NCBI GenBank assembly: GCA_016928195.1
Contig: JAFGLF010000083.1
Coordinates: 1-64,000, forward strand
Reading direction: 5' to 3'
Length of the DNA: 64,000 nt
From: Elusimicrobiota bacterium
GTDB taxonomy: Bacteria > Elusimicrobiota > UBA8919
Part shown: positions 27,876 through 36,599 of the stretch, one piece after another
Layout of the letters: each line of letters starts with the position of its first letter
Numbering within the stretch: position 1 is the stretch's first letter
The notes under the pieces: model-generated
Seen by the model: the letters and a program-made list of their open reading frames with translations, nothing else
Databases searched by the model: none
What the model was told of the DNA's origin: nothing
Translations under genes and position numbers: made by a program

Positions 27876-30089
27876 CTACTCATTTAACGGTAATATGAGT
27901 ACATCCTCAAGGATCATCCAGTCGGTGCCGTACCTTATCTGTGAAACCCTGGCTGTAGTCAGAAGATTATACTTATACATGTACTCATTGTACAATTCCT
28001 GATATTTATTCTGTTCTTTTTTATCCTTGTATACAGCAGCAAGATTCCCCAGGTAATCAACAAAATTCGGGCTAATCTCGTATGCTTTACGGAAATTAAA
28101 AACAGCCTTTTCCAAATCGCCGTTCATCCAGCAAACAAAACCCAGATTATTCCAGTATTTCGCATCTTCCGGATTTTTCTCTATTGCCTTTTTATAGAAG
28201 TCGGCGCTCGTTGAAACATCAACAACATAAGAACTTAAAATCTTTGCTATTTTGTGTTTGCGTCTGTATTTATCGGATAAATTAATATTGCCGATTATAC
28301 GGTACACATCAGTAAGATACTTATAAGCATACTGGTTCCACGGCTCCGATTTAAGTACTTCAAGAAACTCCGGAACTGCAGAAGAATACTTTTTTTCATT
28401 CATATAAATAAGCCCGAGTTTCAACCTCGCTTTAACAAATTGCGGGTTTAATTCAAGAGATTTTTTCAGATATCTTTTGTCGTTTGTAACAAAACCCGCA
28501 AGATAATTTGAATAGTAATCCTCAGTATTTTTTCTCAGCAGATTCTCATAATCCTGCAGACTTACATCATACAAAAGCCACGAATACCCGATATTGCCTA
28601 CGGGTTTAAATTGTTTGAGCCACCTGTGTTTTTCTTCTATACAAAATACATCCTGCAGATTATTCACATTTATCAGGAATCTCCCTATTTCCGGACCTCC
28701 GGAAGGATTGAGCTTAACATCCGGATTCTTTTCGCTGAACTTTATAACCAAAAACCTGTCCTGTCCCCAGTCAATATTCGAATCAGCAAGGTACTTATAA
28801 CCGTTTTCGGGTCCTCCTATAAACTGATTGAAATATGCTATATAATGCGGATGTATTGAAATGCTTTCAATACCAAACCATATCAAAAGGCAGATTACAG
28901 TGATCCCGCCAAGGCGGGAACGATTGCGGAGATATTTATCACTGGCATCTTTGTTTTTATCACTGCAATCAAATACTTTTGACAGGCTGCTTACATATAT
29001 AAACAGGAATGGGAATACAGGAAGAAGGTACCGCAGTCCGGGATTACTTTTTGTAAATAAAATAAAAGGAAGAGTAAGGACCAGAACCGGTATCAACAGG
29101 TCAATCTTATCCTGACGTTCGCTTGGATTAAAAAAAACAGTAAAAATCAACAGAATCAAAAACGGGATCGGGACCTTTATTAGAAATGCAACTATAAAAT
29201 AGTACCACCATCCCTTTGTACTGCGTCTGCCGTTTAAAAATGTAGGATGTCCGGCTTCCGTAATATGTTTCTGTATATCAAAACCGTATACAAACGGTGC
29301 CGGGACCGGCATCGGAATACCTGACAAAACCGGTATTTTTGAAATCTTTGAAAAAAATCTGCTTTCAAATGAAAAGCTGTTCAACGGCTTAAAGCTGTTA
29401 TTGAATTTATATCCGAAATTCAAAACAAATAGTCCCACAATACAAACAGTAAGGAACCGTTTTGTTAAATCACCCGGTTTAATCTTTCTTAAAAAGAGTT
29501 TTCTCAACCCGAGTACTATGTATATAGGAATAAGGAAAACCCCGGTATACTTGGACAAAAGCGCCAGACCAAAAACTACCCCTGCCAAAAAAGAACTTCT
29601 GAATCTCCGCTTATGGCTTTTTTCAAGTGCTTTTTCATAAGAATAAAATCCCAAAAATATAAACAATGCAACAAGCATATCAGGAACAATTAAACATGAA
29701 AATGCAATTATGTTCGGAGAAAAAGTAAAAAGAAAAAGTGCAAGCAACCCTGGTAAAAGACCGAATTTATATTTTGTATATCTATAAATAAAAAATCCCA
29801 GTATTACCGGAAAAAAAGCCATAATAAGACGTGCATCAAAAACTTTTTTATCAACCTGATGATGCTGGTAACTGTCTTTAAGTAAAAAACCATGTATATA
29901 ATACGAAAGCGGCGGGTGAAAAACCGAGGCCTCAACCTTCCAGCCGGCACCGGCGGTTAAATTTTCGCCTGCTTTAAGGCATTTTAGTTCATCATAAGTA
30001 TCGCTTTTTACTTTTACTGTTGAAACAATCCGTACATAAAAAATAAGAAGCAGTATAGGAACTAAAAAATAAGGGAGATGTTTACGCAT
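27876..30089 (-). CDS. GT39-like membrane glycosyltransferase with C-terminal TPRs
   Basis: A 737-residue protein. The first external loop contains SDTYDELKCLKAGENL and later HPPLSYYIHG, the acidic-plus-HPP pattern of PMT/ArnT-like enzymes. About ten membrane helices run to residue 430. A soluble part with four or five TPR units follows (residues about 545-700). It likely transfers a sugar from polyprenyl phosphate on the outer face of the membrane. A GC-rich palindrome plus phrase repeat is embedded in frame around 28885-28925, adding NRSRLGGITVIC just before a membrane helix. Its ATG overlaps the stop of gatA by eight bases. Confidence 0.8.
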   Translation of the reverse strand: MRKHLPYFLVPILLLIFYVRIVSTVKVKSDTYDELKCLKAGENLTAGAGWKVEASVFHPPLSYYIHGFLLKDSYQHHQVDKKVFDARLIMAFFPVILGFFIYRYTKYKFGLLPGLLALFLFTFSPNIIAFSCLIVPDMLVALFIFLGFYSYEKALEKSHKRRFRSSFLAGVVFGLALLSKYTGVFLIPIYIVLGLRKLFLRKIKPGDLTKRFLTVCIVGLFVLNFGYKFNNSFKPLNSFSFESRFFSKISKIPVLSGIPMPVPAPFVYGFDIQKHITEAGHPTFLNGRRSTKGWWYYFIVAFLIKVPIPFLILLIFTVFFNPSERQDKIDLLIPVLVLTLPFILFTKSNPGLRYLLPVFPFLFIYVSSLSKVFDCSDKNKDASDKYLRNRSRLGGITVICLLIWFGIESISIHPHYIAYFNQFIGGPENGYKYLADSNIDWGQDRFLVIKFSEKNPDVKLNPSGGPEIGRFLINVNNLQDVFCIEEKHRWLKQFKPVGNIGYSWLLYDVSLQDYENLLRKNTEDYYSNYLAGFVTNDKRYLKKSLELNPQFVKARLKLGLIYMNEKKYSSAVPEFLEVLKSEPWNQYAYKYLTDVYRIIGNINLSDKYRRKHKIAKILSSYVVDVSTSADFYKKAIEKNPEDAKYWNNLGFVCWMNGDLEKAVFNFRKAYEISPNFVDYLGNLAAVYKDKKEQNKYQELYNEYMYKYNLLTTARVSQIRYGTDWMILEDVLILPLNE
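28904..28919. repeat. Dispersed palindrome inside a coding region
   Basis: TCCCGCC-AA-GGCGGGA, preceded by the phrase CAGATTACAGTGA. Both lie in frame inside the GT-C/TPR gene and are translated as RSRLGGITVIC. Confidence 0.75.
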
Positions 30090-31557
30090 TTATATTAGGA
30101 ATTTTTAGATGATGGTCGGTTTGTTTCTGGAAATTACCGGCTGCTTTTAAAATCGTTTTTTCATCAAACGCTTTACCGATCAATTGCAGCCCTATCGGGA
30201 GACCTTCGGATGAAAAACCGCATGGAATACTTATTCCGCATATACCGGCAAGACTGCATGAAAGAGTAAATACATCCGAAAAATACATCTGAAGCGGATT
30301 TGCGGTTTTCTCGCCTATCCTGAATGCCGCAAAAGGCGAGGTCGGGGTAAGAATTATATCTGCTCCCGCCCCGGCGGGATTAAATGCCCTGTCAAAATCA
30401 TTTTTTATAAGCGTTCTAACCTTCTGTGCTTTAAGGTAATATGCATCATAGTAACCGGAAGAAAGCGCATATGTGCCGAGCATAATTCTTCTTTTTACCT
30501 CACTGCCGAAACCTGCTGACCTCGTATTTTCATACATCCCGACAAGTGTCCCGGAATCCGCGCGATAACCGTATTTTACGCCGTCATACCTTGCAAGATT
30601 GGCTGATGCTTCGGAAGGAGCAATTATATAATACACGCTCAGAGCATATTTGGTGTGCGGCAGAGATACCTCTTTTATTTTTGCACCGAGTTTTTCGAAT
30701 ATCTTCACCGAATCCCTTATTGCTTTTTCAACATCTTTGTCAACAGCATCCACAAAATATTCTTTCGGAAGTCCGATTGTCAATCCTTTAATATCCTTTT
30801 CAATTTCCGCCAAATAATCATCAACAGGCAGGTCGACTGACGTTGAATCTTTCCTGTCATAACCGGAGATAGCACTTAAAACAAGAGCAGTATCGGCAAC
30901 ATTTCTTGAAATAGGGCCTATCTGGTCAAGCGAGGATGCAAAAGCAATGAGCCCGTATCTCGATATCCTCCCGTATGTCGGTTTAAGCCCCACAACACCG
31001 CAAAGCGAGGCAGGCTGTCGTATAGAACCTCCGGTATCTGAACCCAATGAAACAGGCGATATCAATGCAGACACTGCAGCCGCACTTCCGCCCGAGGAAC
31101 CGCCCGGTATTCTTTTTAAATCCCATGGATTCTTAGTTACCATAAAAGCTGAGTTTTCTGTGGATGAACCCATTGCGAATTCGTCCATATTTGTCTTGCC
31201 TATTATTACAGCATCCTCTTGTTTCAGCCTTTCTATTATGGTGGCATCATACGGTGCAACATAATTTTCAAGAATTTTTGAGGAACATGTAGTTTTTTGT
31301 CCCCTGATGCACATATTGTCTTTTATGGCTACAGGAACTCCTGCAAGTTTTCCAGACTCTTTGCCGCTGTTTATCTTTTTATCAACCTCTTCCGCCTGTT
31401 TTACCGCATCTTCGTTATATACAGAAACAAAAGCATTAATCTTAGGATCTATGGATTTAATCCTTTCCAGAAAGCTTTTCGTGATTTCCCTGGCAGAAAC
31501 CTGTTTCTTTTTAATTTTATCAACAATATCAGTCGCTGTTAAATTATATAGTTCCAT
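30082..31557 (-). CDS. gatA: Glutamyl-tRNA(Gln) amidotransferase subunit A
   Basis: The start at 31557 (MELYNLTATDIVDKI) matches the family. The open frame runs upstream through a non-coding hairpin element and should not be used. The amidase signature is present: catalytic Lys in VAIKDN, and GSSGGSAAAVSA with the Ser-cisSer-Ser relay. With GatB and GatC it converts Glu-tRNA(Gln) (and often Asp-tRNA(Asn)) to the amide form. gatB is not in the window. A 27-base unit with a GC-rich palindrome is inserted in frame near residue 400 (NPAGAGAD), just before the conserved ILTPTSP. Confidence 0.93.
   Translation of the reverse strand: MELYNLTATDIVDKIKKKQVSAREITKSFLERIKSIDPKINAFVSVYNEDAVKQAEEVDKKINSGKESGKLAGVPVAIKDNMCIRGQKTTCSSKILENYVAPYDATIIERLKQEDAVIIGKTNMDEFAMGSSTENSAFMVTKNPWDLKRIPGGSSGGSAAAVSALISPVSLGSDTGGSIRQPASLCGVVGLKPTYGRISRYGLIAFASSLDQIGPISRNVADTALVLSAISGYDRKDSTSVDLPVDDYLAEIEKDIKGLTIGLPKEYFVDAVDKDVEKAIRDSVKIFEKLGAKIKEVSLPHTKYALSVYYIIAPSEASANLARYDGVKYGYRADSGTLVGMYENTRSAGFGSEVKRRIMLGTYALSSGYYDAYYLKAQKVRTLIKNDFDRAFNPAGAGADIILTPTSPFAAFRIGEKTANPLQMYFSDVFTLSCSLAGICGISIPCGFSSEGLPIGLQLIGKAFDEKTILKAAGNFQKQTDHHLKIPNINA
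30364..30379. repeat. Dispersed palindrome inside gatA
   Basis: TCCCGCC-CC-GGCGGGA. Palindrome plus flanks (about 27 bases) nearly match the intergenic copy at 21675, yet here they encode NPAGAGAD within GatA. Confidence 0.75.
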
Positions 31558-31593
31558 ATTTTTAATTCTATCACCGTTTCTAATCAACCGTGA

Positions 31594-31729
31594 GGAAGTG
31601 GAGCGAGGGGAAAATTTTCTCCAGACCTTTGAGGAGCGACTACGCCCCCGTAGAGCGACGACCGAGTAAGTGCAACAGGGCGGTTGCACGACCGTGTCTG
31701 GAAAAATTTATTCCCGAGTAACCACTTCC
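31594..31729. repeat. 136-bp multi-hairpin element between gatC and gatA
   Basis: Imperfect inverted arms of about 33 bases: GGAAGTGG ... CCAGAC at 31594-31626 pairs with GTCTGG ... CCACTTCC at 31696-31729. Inside are CTACG-CCC-CGTAG (about 31640-31653) and GTGCAAC-AGGGCG-GTTGCAC (about 31670-31688). It is GC-rich compared with its surroundings. It could be a non-autonomous mobile unit (MITE-like) or a structured RNA in the gatC-gatA transcript. Confidence 0.7.
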
Positions 31730-31735
31730 GAATAT

Positions 31736-32023
31736 CTACTCTATTACTTTCTTTACCTTGAAAAACCTCTCCTCCCTCTGCGGTGCATTAGCAATAACTT
31801 CATCAGCAGCATCGGATTTTTCCATCTTATCTTCACGCAAAACATTTTTTATTTCGATAGCATGTGATGTGGGCGGAACACCGGAGGTATCCAGCTTGTT
31901 AAGCTCATCCATATGCTCCAGAATAGCATTCAGCTGGCCGGCATACTGTTCCTTTTCTTTATCGGTTAAAGAAAGCCTTGCTAATTTAGCAACATATTCA
32001 ACATCTTTTGTTTTTATCTTCAC
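31736..32023 (-). CDS. gatC: Glutamyl-tRNA(Gln) amidotransferase subunit C
   Basis: A 95-residue protein of normal family length, with VEYVAKLARLSLTDKEKE at the N-terminus and LREDKMEKSD near the end (conserved LR-x-D). GatC is the small subunit that holds GatA and GatB together. Its stop lies seven bases from the edge of the hairpin element that separates it from gatA. Confidence 0.9.
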   Translation of the reverse strand: MKIKTKDVEYVAKLARLSLTDKEKEQYAGQLNAILEHMDELNKLDTSGVPPTSHAIEIKNVLREDKMEKSDAADEVIANAPQREERFFKVKKVIE

Positions 32024-32039
32024 TTTTACCTCGTTTCAC

Positions 32040-32090
32040 TCGGCAACGCTAATCATCGCGAATCTAACGCTAATAGTCGCGAATAAAGTC
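32040..32090. repeat. CGCGAAT-type phrase repeat
   Basis: AACGCTAATCATCGCGAAT followed by AACGCTAATAGTCGCGAAT: a direct repeat of about 19 bases with two differences, in the spacer upstream of gatC. Confidence 0.75.
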
Positions 32091-32100
32091 TAAATATAAA

Positions 32101-32490
32101 TTATAATGAATCAGTTCTAACTGTTTCGTAAATTCTTCGTTTAATCTGGATTTTCTCAGCGCCAAAATTCACAAGATACCCAAGTTTATACTTCGTACCA
32201 CGTAAATAATAATATAATTGTTTCTCAAATACTTTTGGCAACAGTAAAACAGATTTTATTTCAATAATTATTTTATCTTCAATAATAAAATCAGGCTGAT
32301 AAGTTCCAACTACTACTTTATTATATTGTATTGGTAGTTTCTTATTCTCAACAAATAAAATCTTATGTAATTTAAAATCAGCCGAAAGTGCTTTTTGATA
32401 TATTTGCTCTTTATGTGCAGGTCCTAATGTATTATATACTTTATAAAAACAACCTACTAATTTATATGACAAATCTTTATATAACACCAT
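32101..32490 (-). CDS. GxxExxY protein (PD-(D/E)xK nuclease-fold family)
   Basis: About 129 residues from MVLYKDLSYKLVG, which matches the usual start of the family. The frame continues 10 codons further up to 32520, but those codons (GNITRIDAN) are CGCGAATA phrase repeat. Core features are GPAHKEQIYQKAL (variant of G-x-x-E-x-x-Y), PDFIIEDKIIIEIKS (D ... E-x-K) and a C-terminal LVNFGAEKIQIKRR. It is intact, unlike the homologue at 25719. Function is unknown. Family members are scattered through uncultured genomes, often near repeats. Confidence 0.75.
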   Translation of the reverse strand: MVLYKDLSYKLVGCFYKVYNTLGPAHKEQIYQKALSADFKLHKILFVENKKLPIQYNKVVVGTYQPDFIIEDKIIIEIKSVLLLPKVFEKQLYYYLRGTKYKLGYLVNFGAEKIQIKRRIYETVRTDSL

Positions 32491-32542
32491 ATTCGCGTCT
32501 ATTCGCGTTATATTTCCCATTTGCGTGTATTCGCGTTTACTT

Positions 32543-34705
32543 CTACAGGCGTTCTAAGTTCGCATACTTTACCAGGAGTTTCTTCCAAAAACCCGCATCG
32601 AACTGAACGATAACCTTCAGGTCATCGCCCGAACCGCTCACCTCAAGAACCTTTCCTTCCCCGAAATCCCTGTGTTTCACGCGCAGACCCTTATAAAAAT
32701 GCGAAGCTGCTCCGGGCCCGGCAGGCACATCATGTTCCACACTAGCTTCAATCAGGGAATCTCCCTTGAATATTTCCCTATGAACCTCCGGTTCAGGTTT
32801 CAAGCCGATTTCCTTTACAAACCTTGACGGTATAGACCAGCGTATCTGACCGTATATTCTTCTCTGTGCAGCACCTGACATATAAAGATATTTTTTGGCA
32901 CGGGTAATACCCACATAGCAGAGCCGTCTTTCTTCTTCAAGCGAATCCATAGTATAAGCGGAACTTCCGACAGGGAAAAGCCCCTCTTCAAGACCGGTCA
33001 AAAAAACACACGGGAACTCCAGTCCTTTCGCAAGATGAAGCGTAATCAGGGTAACAAACTCTTTATTATCATCCCATACATCCACATCGGAAATAAGGGC
33101 GATGTTTTCCAGAAACGACGCAAGTTTTTTATCGTCTGCCGAGGCCTCAAAATCAACAATAGCCGACACAAGTTCCTGTATGTTTTCTATTCTTGAACGG
33201 GATTCTATATTATTTTGTTCTTCCAGAATACGGATATACCCCGTTTCTTCAATAATAATCCTTGAAATTTCCGAAGCATCCATATTGTTCTTTTCAGCAA
33301 TCATTGAATCAATCAGTTTTACAAATCTTTCCGCTTTCTTAAGAAGCCCTCCGGTATGCATATCCTTTGCAGATTCATACAGGGAAAGATTCTTTTCAAC
33401 GGCATTCTTCTCTATTGACAGAACAGTCGCCCTGCCTATTCCTCTTGCCGGCGTATTGATGACCCTTCTGAAACTTAAATCGTCCAGAGGGTTATTGATT
33501 AATTTCAGATAACCGAGAATATCCTTAACCTCGGCGCGCTCATAAAACCGCTGACTGCCGACAACTATAAACGGAATCCCGAAACGGGTAAATGTTTCCT
33601 CGAATATTCTCGACTGAGCATTGGTCCTGTAAAAAACCGCAAACTCGGAAAGCGAGCAGCCCTCATTCTCGATAAAAGCCCTTATCTTGTCAGCAACCGC
33701 TCTTGCTTCGTCAAACTCGTTGGGAAATTCCGTATAGACCACGCTATCGCCCTGCGGAAGATTTGTCCATAGTTTCTTCGGTTTTCTGTGGTGATTGTTA
33801 TGTATTAATTTCCCTGCAAGGTCAAGTATGCTCTTTGTGGAACGGTAATTCTGTTCAAGGTAAACTACGGTTGTCTTCGGGTAATCCCTTTCGAACTCCA
33901 TAATATTTCTTATATCGGCACCGCGCCACGAATAAATAGCCTGGTCGTCATCACCCACTACGCAGATATTCTTATATTTTCCCGCAAGAAGTTTCGTAAG
34001 TATATACTGGGCATAGTTTGTATCCTGATATTCATCAATCATTATATACTTGAATCTCTCCTGATATTTTTCCAGCACAGTATTGCTATTTTTAAAAAGG
34101 TCAACGGAATATCTTAAAAGGTCCCCGAAATCTACTGCATTCGATTCCTTGAGTTTCTTCTGGTATAGTTCATAGACATCTGCTGCAATCTTTTTTATGG
34201 ATTCAGGGGTAGTCATTGCGTGGACCCCGTACGACTCAGGGTCCAGCAGTTTGTCTTTTGCGGACGAAATCATTTCACATATAACCGACGGCTTGAATTT
34301 TTCAACATCAAAATTCAGTTCTTTAAGGCAGATTTCCGTAATCTTTTTTGAATCAGTATCGTCATAAATCGTAAAATCCTTACTCAACCCTATATGTTCT
34401 GCTTCTAATCTCAGAAGACGGGCGCAGAACGAATGGTATGTGGAAATCCATACGCTTAGCGAGGCAGGACCGGCGAGTTTGTTGACCCGTTCGCGCATCT
34501 GGGCAGCAGCCTTGTTTGTAAATGTCATTGCCAGAATACGCCACGGCGGACACGGGTTATCCTTGTTCTGCAGAAGATGTGCTATTCTATATGTAATAAC
34601 CCTTGTCTTGCCGCTTCCCGCACCGGCAAGTATAAGAAGCGGACCTTCGGTACATTTTACCGCAGCCGCCTGTTCAGGATTCAAATCATCAAAAATATTC
34701 CCCAT
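32543..34705 (-). CDS. pcrA: UvrD/PcrA-type superfamily 1 DNA helicase
   Basis: A 720-residue protein with the complete helicase motif set: Q motif LNPEQAAAV, Walker A AGAGSGKTR, motif II IMIDEYQDTN, motif III GDDDQAIYSWRGA, motif IV YLEQNYRST, motif V/VI TLHLAKGLEFP and YVGITRAKK. The C-terminus has a Tudor-like tail (VKHRDFGEGKVLEV) as in PcrA, which binds RNA polymerase. It functions in nucleotide-excision repair and in clearing DNA of bound proteins. The spacer upstream consists of TATCAACG repeats, and no good ribosome site is visible. Confidence 0.9.
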   Translation of the reverse strand: MGNIFDDLNPEQAAAVKCTEGPLLILAGAGSGKTRVITYRIAHLLQNKDNPCPPWRILAMTFTNKAAAQMRERVNKLAGPASLSVWISTYHSFCARLLRLEAEHIGLSKDFTIYDDTDSKKITEICLKELNFDVEKFKPSVICEMISSAKDKLLDPESYGVHAMTTPESIKKIAADVYELYQKKLKESNAVDFGDLLRYSVDLFKNSNTVLEKYQERFKYIMIDEYQDTNYAQYILTKLLAGKYKNICVVGDDDQAIYSWRGADIRNIMEFERDYPKTTVVYLEQNYRSTKSILDLAGKLIHNNHHRKPKKLWTNLPQGDSVVYTEFPNEFDEARAVADKIRAFIENEGCSLSEFAVFYRTNAQSRIFEETFTRFGIPFIVVGSQRFYERAEVKDILGYLKLINNPLDDLSFRRVINTPARGIGRATVLSIEKNAVEKNLSLYESAKDMHTGGLLKKAERFVKLIDSMIAEKNNMDASEISRIIIEETGYIRILEEQNNIESRSRIENIQELVSAIVDFEASADDKKLASFLENIALISDVDVWDDNKEFVTLITLHLAKGLEFPCVFLTGLEEGLFPVGSSAYTMDSLEEERRLCYVGITRAKKYLYMSGAAQRRIYGQIRWSIPSRFVKEIGLKPEPEVHREIFKGDSLIEASVEHDVPAGPGAASHFYKGLRVKHRDFGEGKVLEVSGSGDDLKVIVQFDAGFWKKLLVKYANLERL

Positions 34706-34791
34706 AAAGTCCGTTGATAAGTTTATACGTTGATACGTTGATAGGGTTAAAGCTTTTTCGTTTTACCTTATCAACCTATTATTTTATTACT
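34706..34791. repeat. TATCAACG phrase repeat
   Basis: Several copies of ACGTTGAT/TTGATA words between pcrA and the flippase gene. The spacer has no gene. Confidence 0.6.
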
Positions 34792-35763
34792 TTACTCTTT
34801 TTGCTCCTCTGTCAGCTCCTTATACGATATTCCTTCTTTTATATAATAATAAATGCCAAGTGACATTATAAAAATTATACCCATGCTGTGAACAAGTAAA
34901 GCACCCGCCAGACCTTTTACCCTGCTGACTCCGAAAAATCTTATACCTTCAACAAAAAAGAATTCAAACGTACCTACCGAGCCCGGAGCAGCGGGAATGG
35001 TAAGACCTATCACCGTTGCAAACAAAACAAAAATCATAACACTGAACGGCAGATGGACACCGATAATCCTCACTATAAAATACATATTCATACTTTCGCA
35101 TATCCATATACACACCGATATAAGTATTATCATAAAAAAACTGTTTACATCCTTGATTACCTCAAAGCCGGTTGTAAACTTTTTTGCTTTTTGAACAATT
35201 TTTTCTTTCAGTCCGTCTTTCAGGAACGGGATTTTTTTCAGTAAATCCATATAGCTTTTTTTCACAATCATAATACCTGCAATAATAAGTGCCACAATAA
35301 AAAAAACTATTCCCGAAACGAATAACCTCTTTGTCCACGGAGGAACCTTAGGCAGGAAAACCAGCGCCGCGCTGAGCAGAACAAGTATACCGACACCGTC
35401 CATAATCCTTTCCAGAACAATGGTTGCAAAGGATGCGCTCTTGGATATATTATGTTTTTTGCCGACGATATACGCCCTGACAAATTCGCCTATACGCATA
35501 GGAAAAACCAGATTGGCGGCAAAACCCATCATTAAACACGGGAAAAGCTCCAATGATTTGAATTTTTTAACCGGTAAAAAAAGCAATTTCCATCTGATGG
35601 AACGGAAGGTAAAAGCGACTACAACGGAACAAAGATAAGGCAGGAGCCATAAATACTGCCCTTCGGCGATTATATTAAACATACTTTTTATATCAACATT
35701 TTTCAGGATAAGAAAAATAAAAAATATGCTTATTAATATCCCTGCCAGTATTCGTTTTTTCAT
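34792..35763 (-). CDS. Flippase-like membrane protein (LPG_synthase_TM family)
   Basis: About 323 residues with seven or eight membrane helices. Diagnostic parts are FRSIRWKLLF, RIGEFVRAYIVGKKH and PAAPGSVGTFEFFFVEG. It is a second, divergent member of the family found at 6086. It probably translocates a lipid-linked intermediate. The ATG at 35763 (MKKRIL) is preferred, though 35778 is also open and has a G-rich stretch before it. Confidence 0.8.
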   Translation of the reverse strand: MKKRILAGILISIFFIFLILKNVDIKSMFNIIAEGQYLWLLPYLCSVVVAFTFRSIRWKLLFLPVKKFKSLELFPCLMMGFAANLVFPMRIGEFVRAYIVGKKHNISKSASFATIVLERIMDGVGILVLLSAALVFLPKVPPWTKRLFVSGIVFFIVALIIAGIMIVKKSYMDLLKKIPFLKDGLKEKIVQKAKKFTTGFEVIKDVNSFFMIILISVCIWICESMNMYFIVRIIGVHLPFSVMIFVLFATVIGLTIPAAPGSVGTFEFFFVEGIRFFGVSRVKGLAGALLVHSMGIIFIMSLGIYYYIKEGISYKELTEEQKE

Positions 35764-35780
35764 GAATGTAGAATACATTC

Positions 35781-35830
35781 ACCCCCACCGCTTTGTTCCG
35801 ATCCGCCAGCTGGCGGACGGAACAGTGGGG
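35781..35830. repeat. Nested inverted repeat containing the dispersed palindrome
   Basis: ACCCCCAC ... GTGGGGGT outer arms and TGTTCCG ... CGGAACA inner arms enclose TCCGCC-AGCT-GGCGGA (35802-35817). It lies between the 3' end of tRNA-Leu and the flippase gene. There is no T-run, so it is not a clear terminator. Confidence 0.6.
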
Positions 35831-35878
35831 GTAGACTTTACTTTTTATATTTTACTTTTAACTTTTTACTTGCCTTTC

Positions 35879-35964
35879 TGCCGGGAGCCGGACTCGAACC
35901 GGCATATTCTTTTAAGAACGAGGGATTTTAAGTCCCTTGCGTCTACCAATTCCGCCATCCCGGC
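35879..35964 (-). tRNA. tRNA-Leu (anticodon UAA)
   Basis: Read on the minus strand it starts GCCGGGAUGGCGGAAU and ends UCCCGGC plus discriminator A. The acceptor arm is GCCGGGA/UCCCGGC, the anticodon stem AGGGA/UCCCU with loop CUUAAAA (anticodon UAA), the variable arm is long as in class II tRNAs, and the T arm is CCGG-UUCGAGU-CCGG. CCA is not encoded. The 43 bases from the anticodon stem to the 5' end are duplicated at 49132-49174, so the gene is the integration site of the adjoining mobile element. Confidence 0.95.
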
Positions 35965-35965
35965 A
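35923..35965. other. Attachment site, left (within tRNA-Leu)
   Basis: 43 bases identical to 49132-49174. Identity covers most of the anticodon stem-loop, D arm and 5' acceptor strand of the tRNA plus one base upstream. Exchange probably occurred around the anticodon loop (35926-35932). Confidence 0.88.
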
Positions 35966-36018
35966 TTTTCGTCTTAAATTACTTTTGCCACCTGCTTTAA
36001 CGTCGGTAAAATGCTTTT

Positions 36019-36047
36019 TTTATATGTGGAACTTTGTGGAATTTAAA
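36019..36047 (-). promoter_or_regulatory. Candidate element-borne promoter for tRNA-Leu
   Basis: Minus strand TTTAAA, 17 bases, TATAAA, with the -10 about 55 bases before the tRNA 5' end. It is weaker than consensus, but is the best candidate between the element's left end and its first gene. Confidence 0.4.
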
Positions 36048-36075
36048 GGAACTCAAAAGAACTAAAATGAATAAA

Positions 36076-36097
36076 TGTAATACCAATTTAATACCAA
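36076..36097. repeat. Subterminal direct repeat, left copy
   Basis: TGTAATACCAATTTAATACC followed by AA. It matches 49081-49102 with two differences and in the same orientation. It may be an integrase arm site. Confidence 0.55.
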
Positions 36098-36273
36098 CAT
36101 TTTCAGGCCACTTTTTTAATTTTTTTATATCTCTTTGCTTGAAAAAGTAACAAAAATTTAATTATTTATTTGATTTTACTAAATTATTTCTAAATTGTCA
36201 ACTTTTTCTAATAATTGTTATTATGTCTTCGGAAGGAAAAAATCAAGGAATAAATAGCGGCAGTTTTCATGTT

Positions 36274-36489
36274 TTATTTATGACCTGTCAAAAGAAGAAT
36301 CTCTTCGAAGTTTAAAGTTTTTTCAAGAGCTGTAATTGCTTCAATAAATTTATTAGGAAATCTTTCTTTCATCATTTTTCTAATAATTATTTCCAATATA
36401 ACTGGATTAGTTTTGCCCCATGCATATACTTTGGGAAATGTGTCTTTGTCTATTTCTTTGCCGAGAAGTATCACTTGATCTTCGCTCAT
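36274..36489 (-). CDS. Small protein, paralogue of the 62-residue protein at 40656
   Basis: 71 residues with an AGGAGG ribosome site (36497-36502) and a consensus promoter upstream. The N-terminal half (VILLGKEIDKDTFPKVYAWG, then K-x-NP) matches the small protein at 40656 closely, while the C-terminus differs (FEEILLLTGHK). It is not recognised as a known family. The duplication inside one element and strong expression signals suggest a real, element-specific function. Confidence 0.7.
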   Translation of the reverse strand: MSEDQVILLGKEIDKDTFPKVYAWGKTNPVILEIIIRKMMKERFPNKFIEAITALEKTLNFEEILLLTGHK

Positions 36490-36568
36490 AAATTATCCTC
36501 CTTGTCTCTCGAAATCCTTTGATTTTTTCTTGGCTTTTTTCCTATCTATTATGCAATTAACTGCGTAT

Positions 36569-36597
36569 ATTATATAACCGCTTCTGTCGTTTGTCAA
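36569..36597 (-). promoter_or_regulatory. Full-consensus sigma70 promoter near the left end
   Basis: Minus strand TTGACA, exactly 17 bases, TATAAT. It drives the 71-residue protein gene and could read through to tRNA-Leu, which lies downstream in the same direction. Confidence 0.75.
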
Positions 36598-36599
36598 GA

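Larger units (their letters stand above)
35965..36273. other. Left-end spacer of the mobile element
   Basis: No gene recognised. It holds a moderate minus-strand promoter (36019-36047) facing the tRNA and one copy of the subterminal repeat (36076-36097). The rest is AT-rich. Confidence 0.55.

Noticed and set aside
31558-31689. N-terminal extension of GatA by 44 codons
   Set aside because: The extension is the complement of the multi-hairpin element. The conserved GatA start is MELYNLTATD at 31557.
35781-35830. Rho-independent terminator after tRNA-Leu
   Set aside because: The stem is strong but no T-run follows on the relevant strand. It contains the dispersed palindrome instead.
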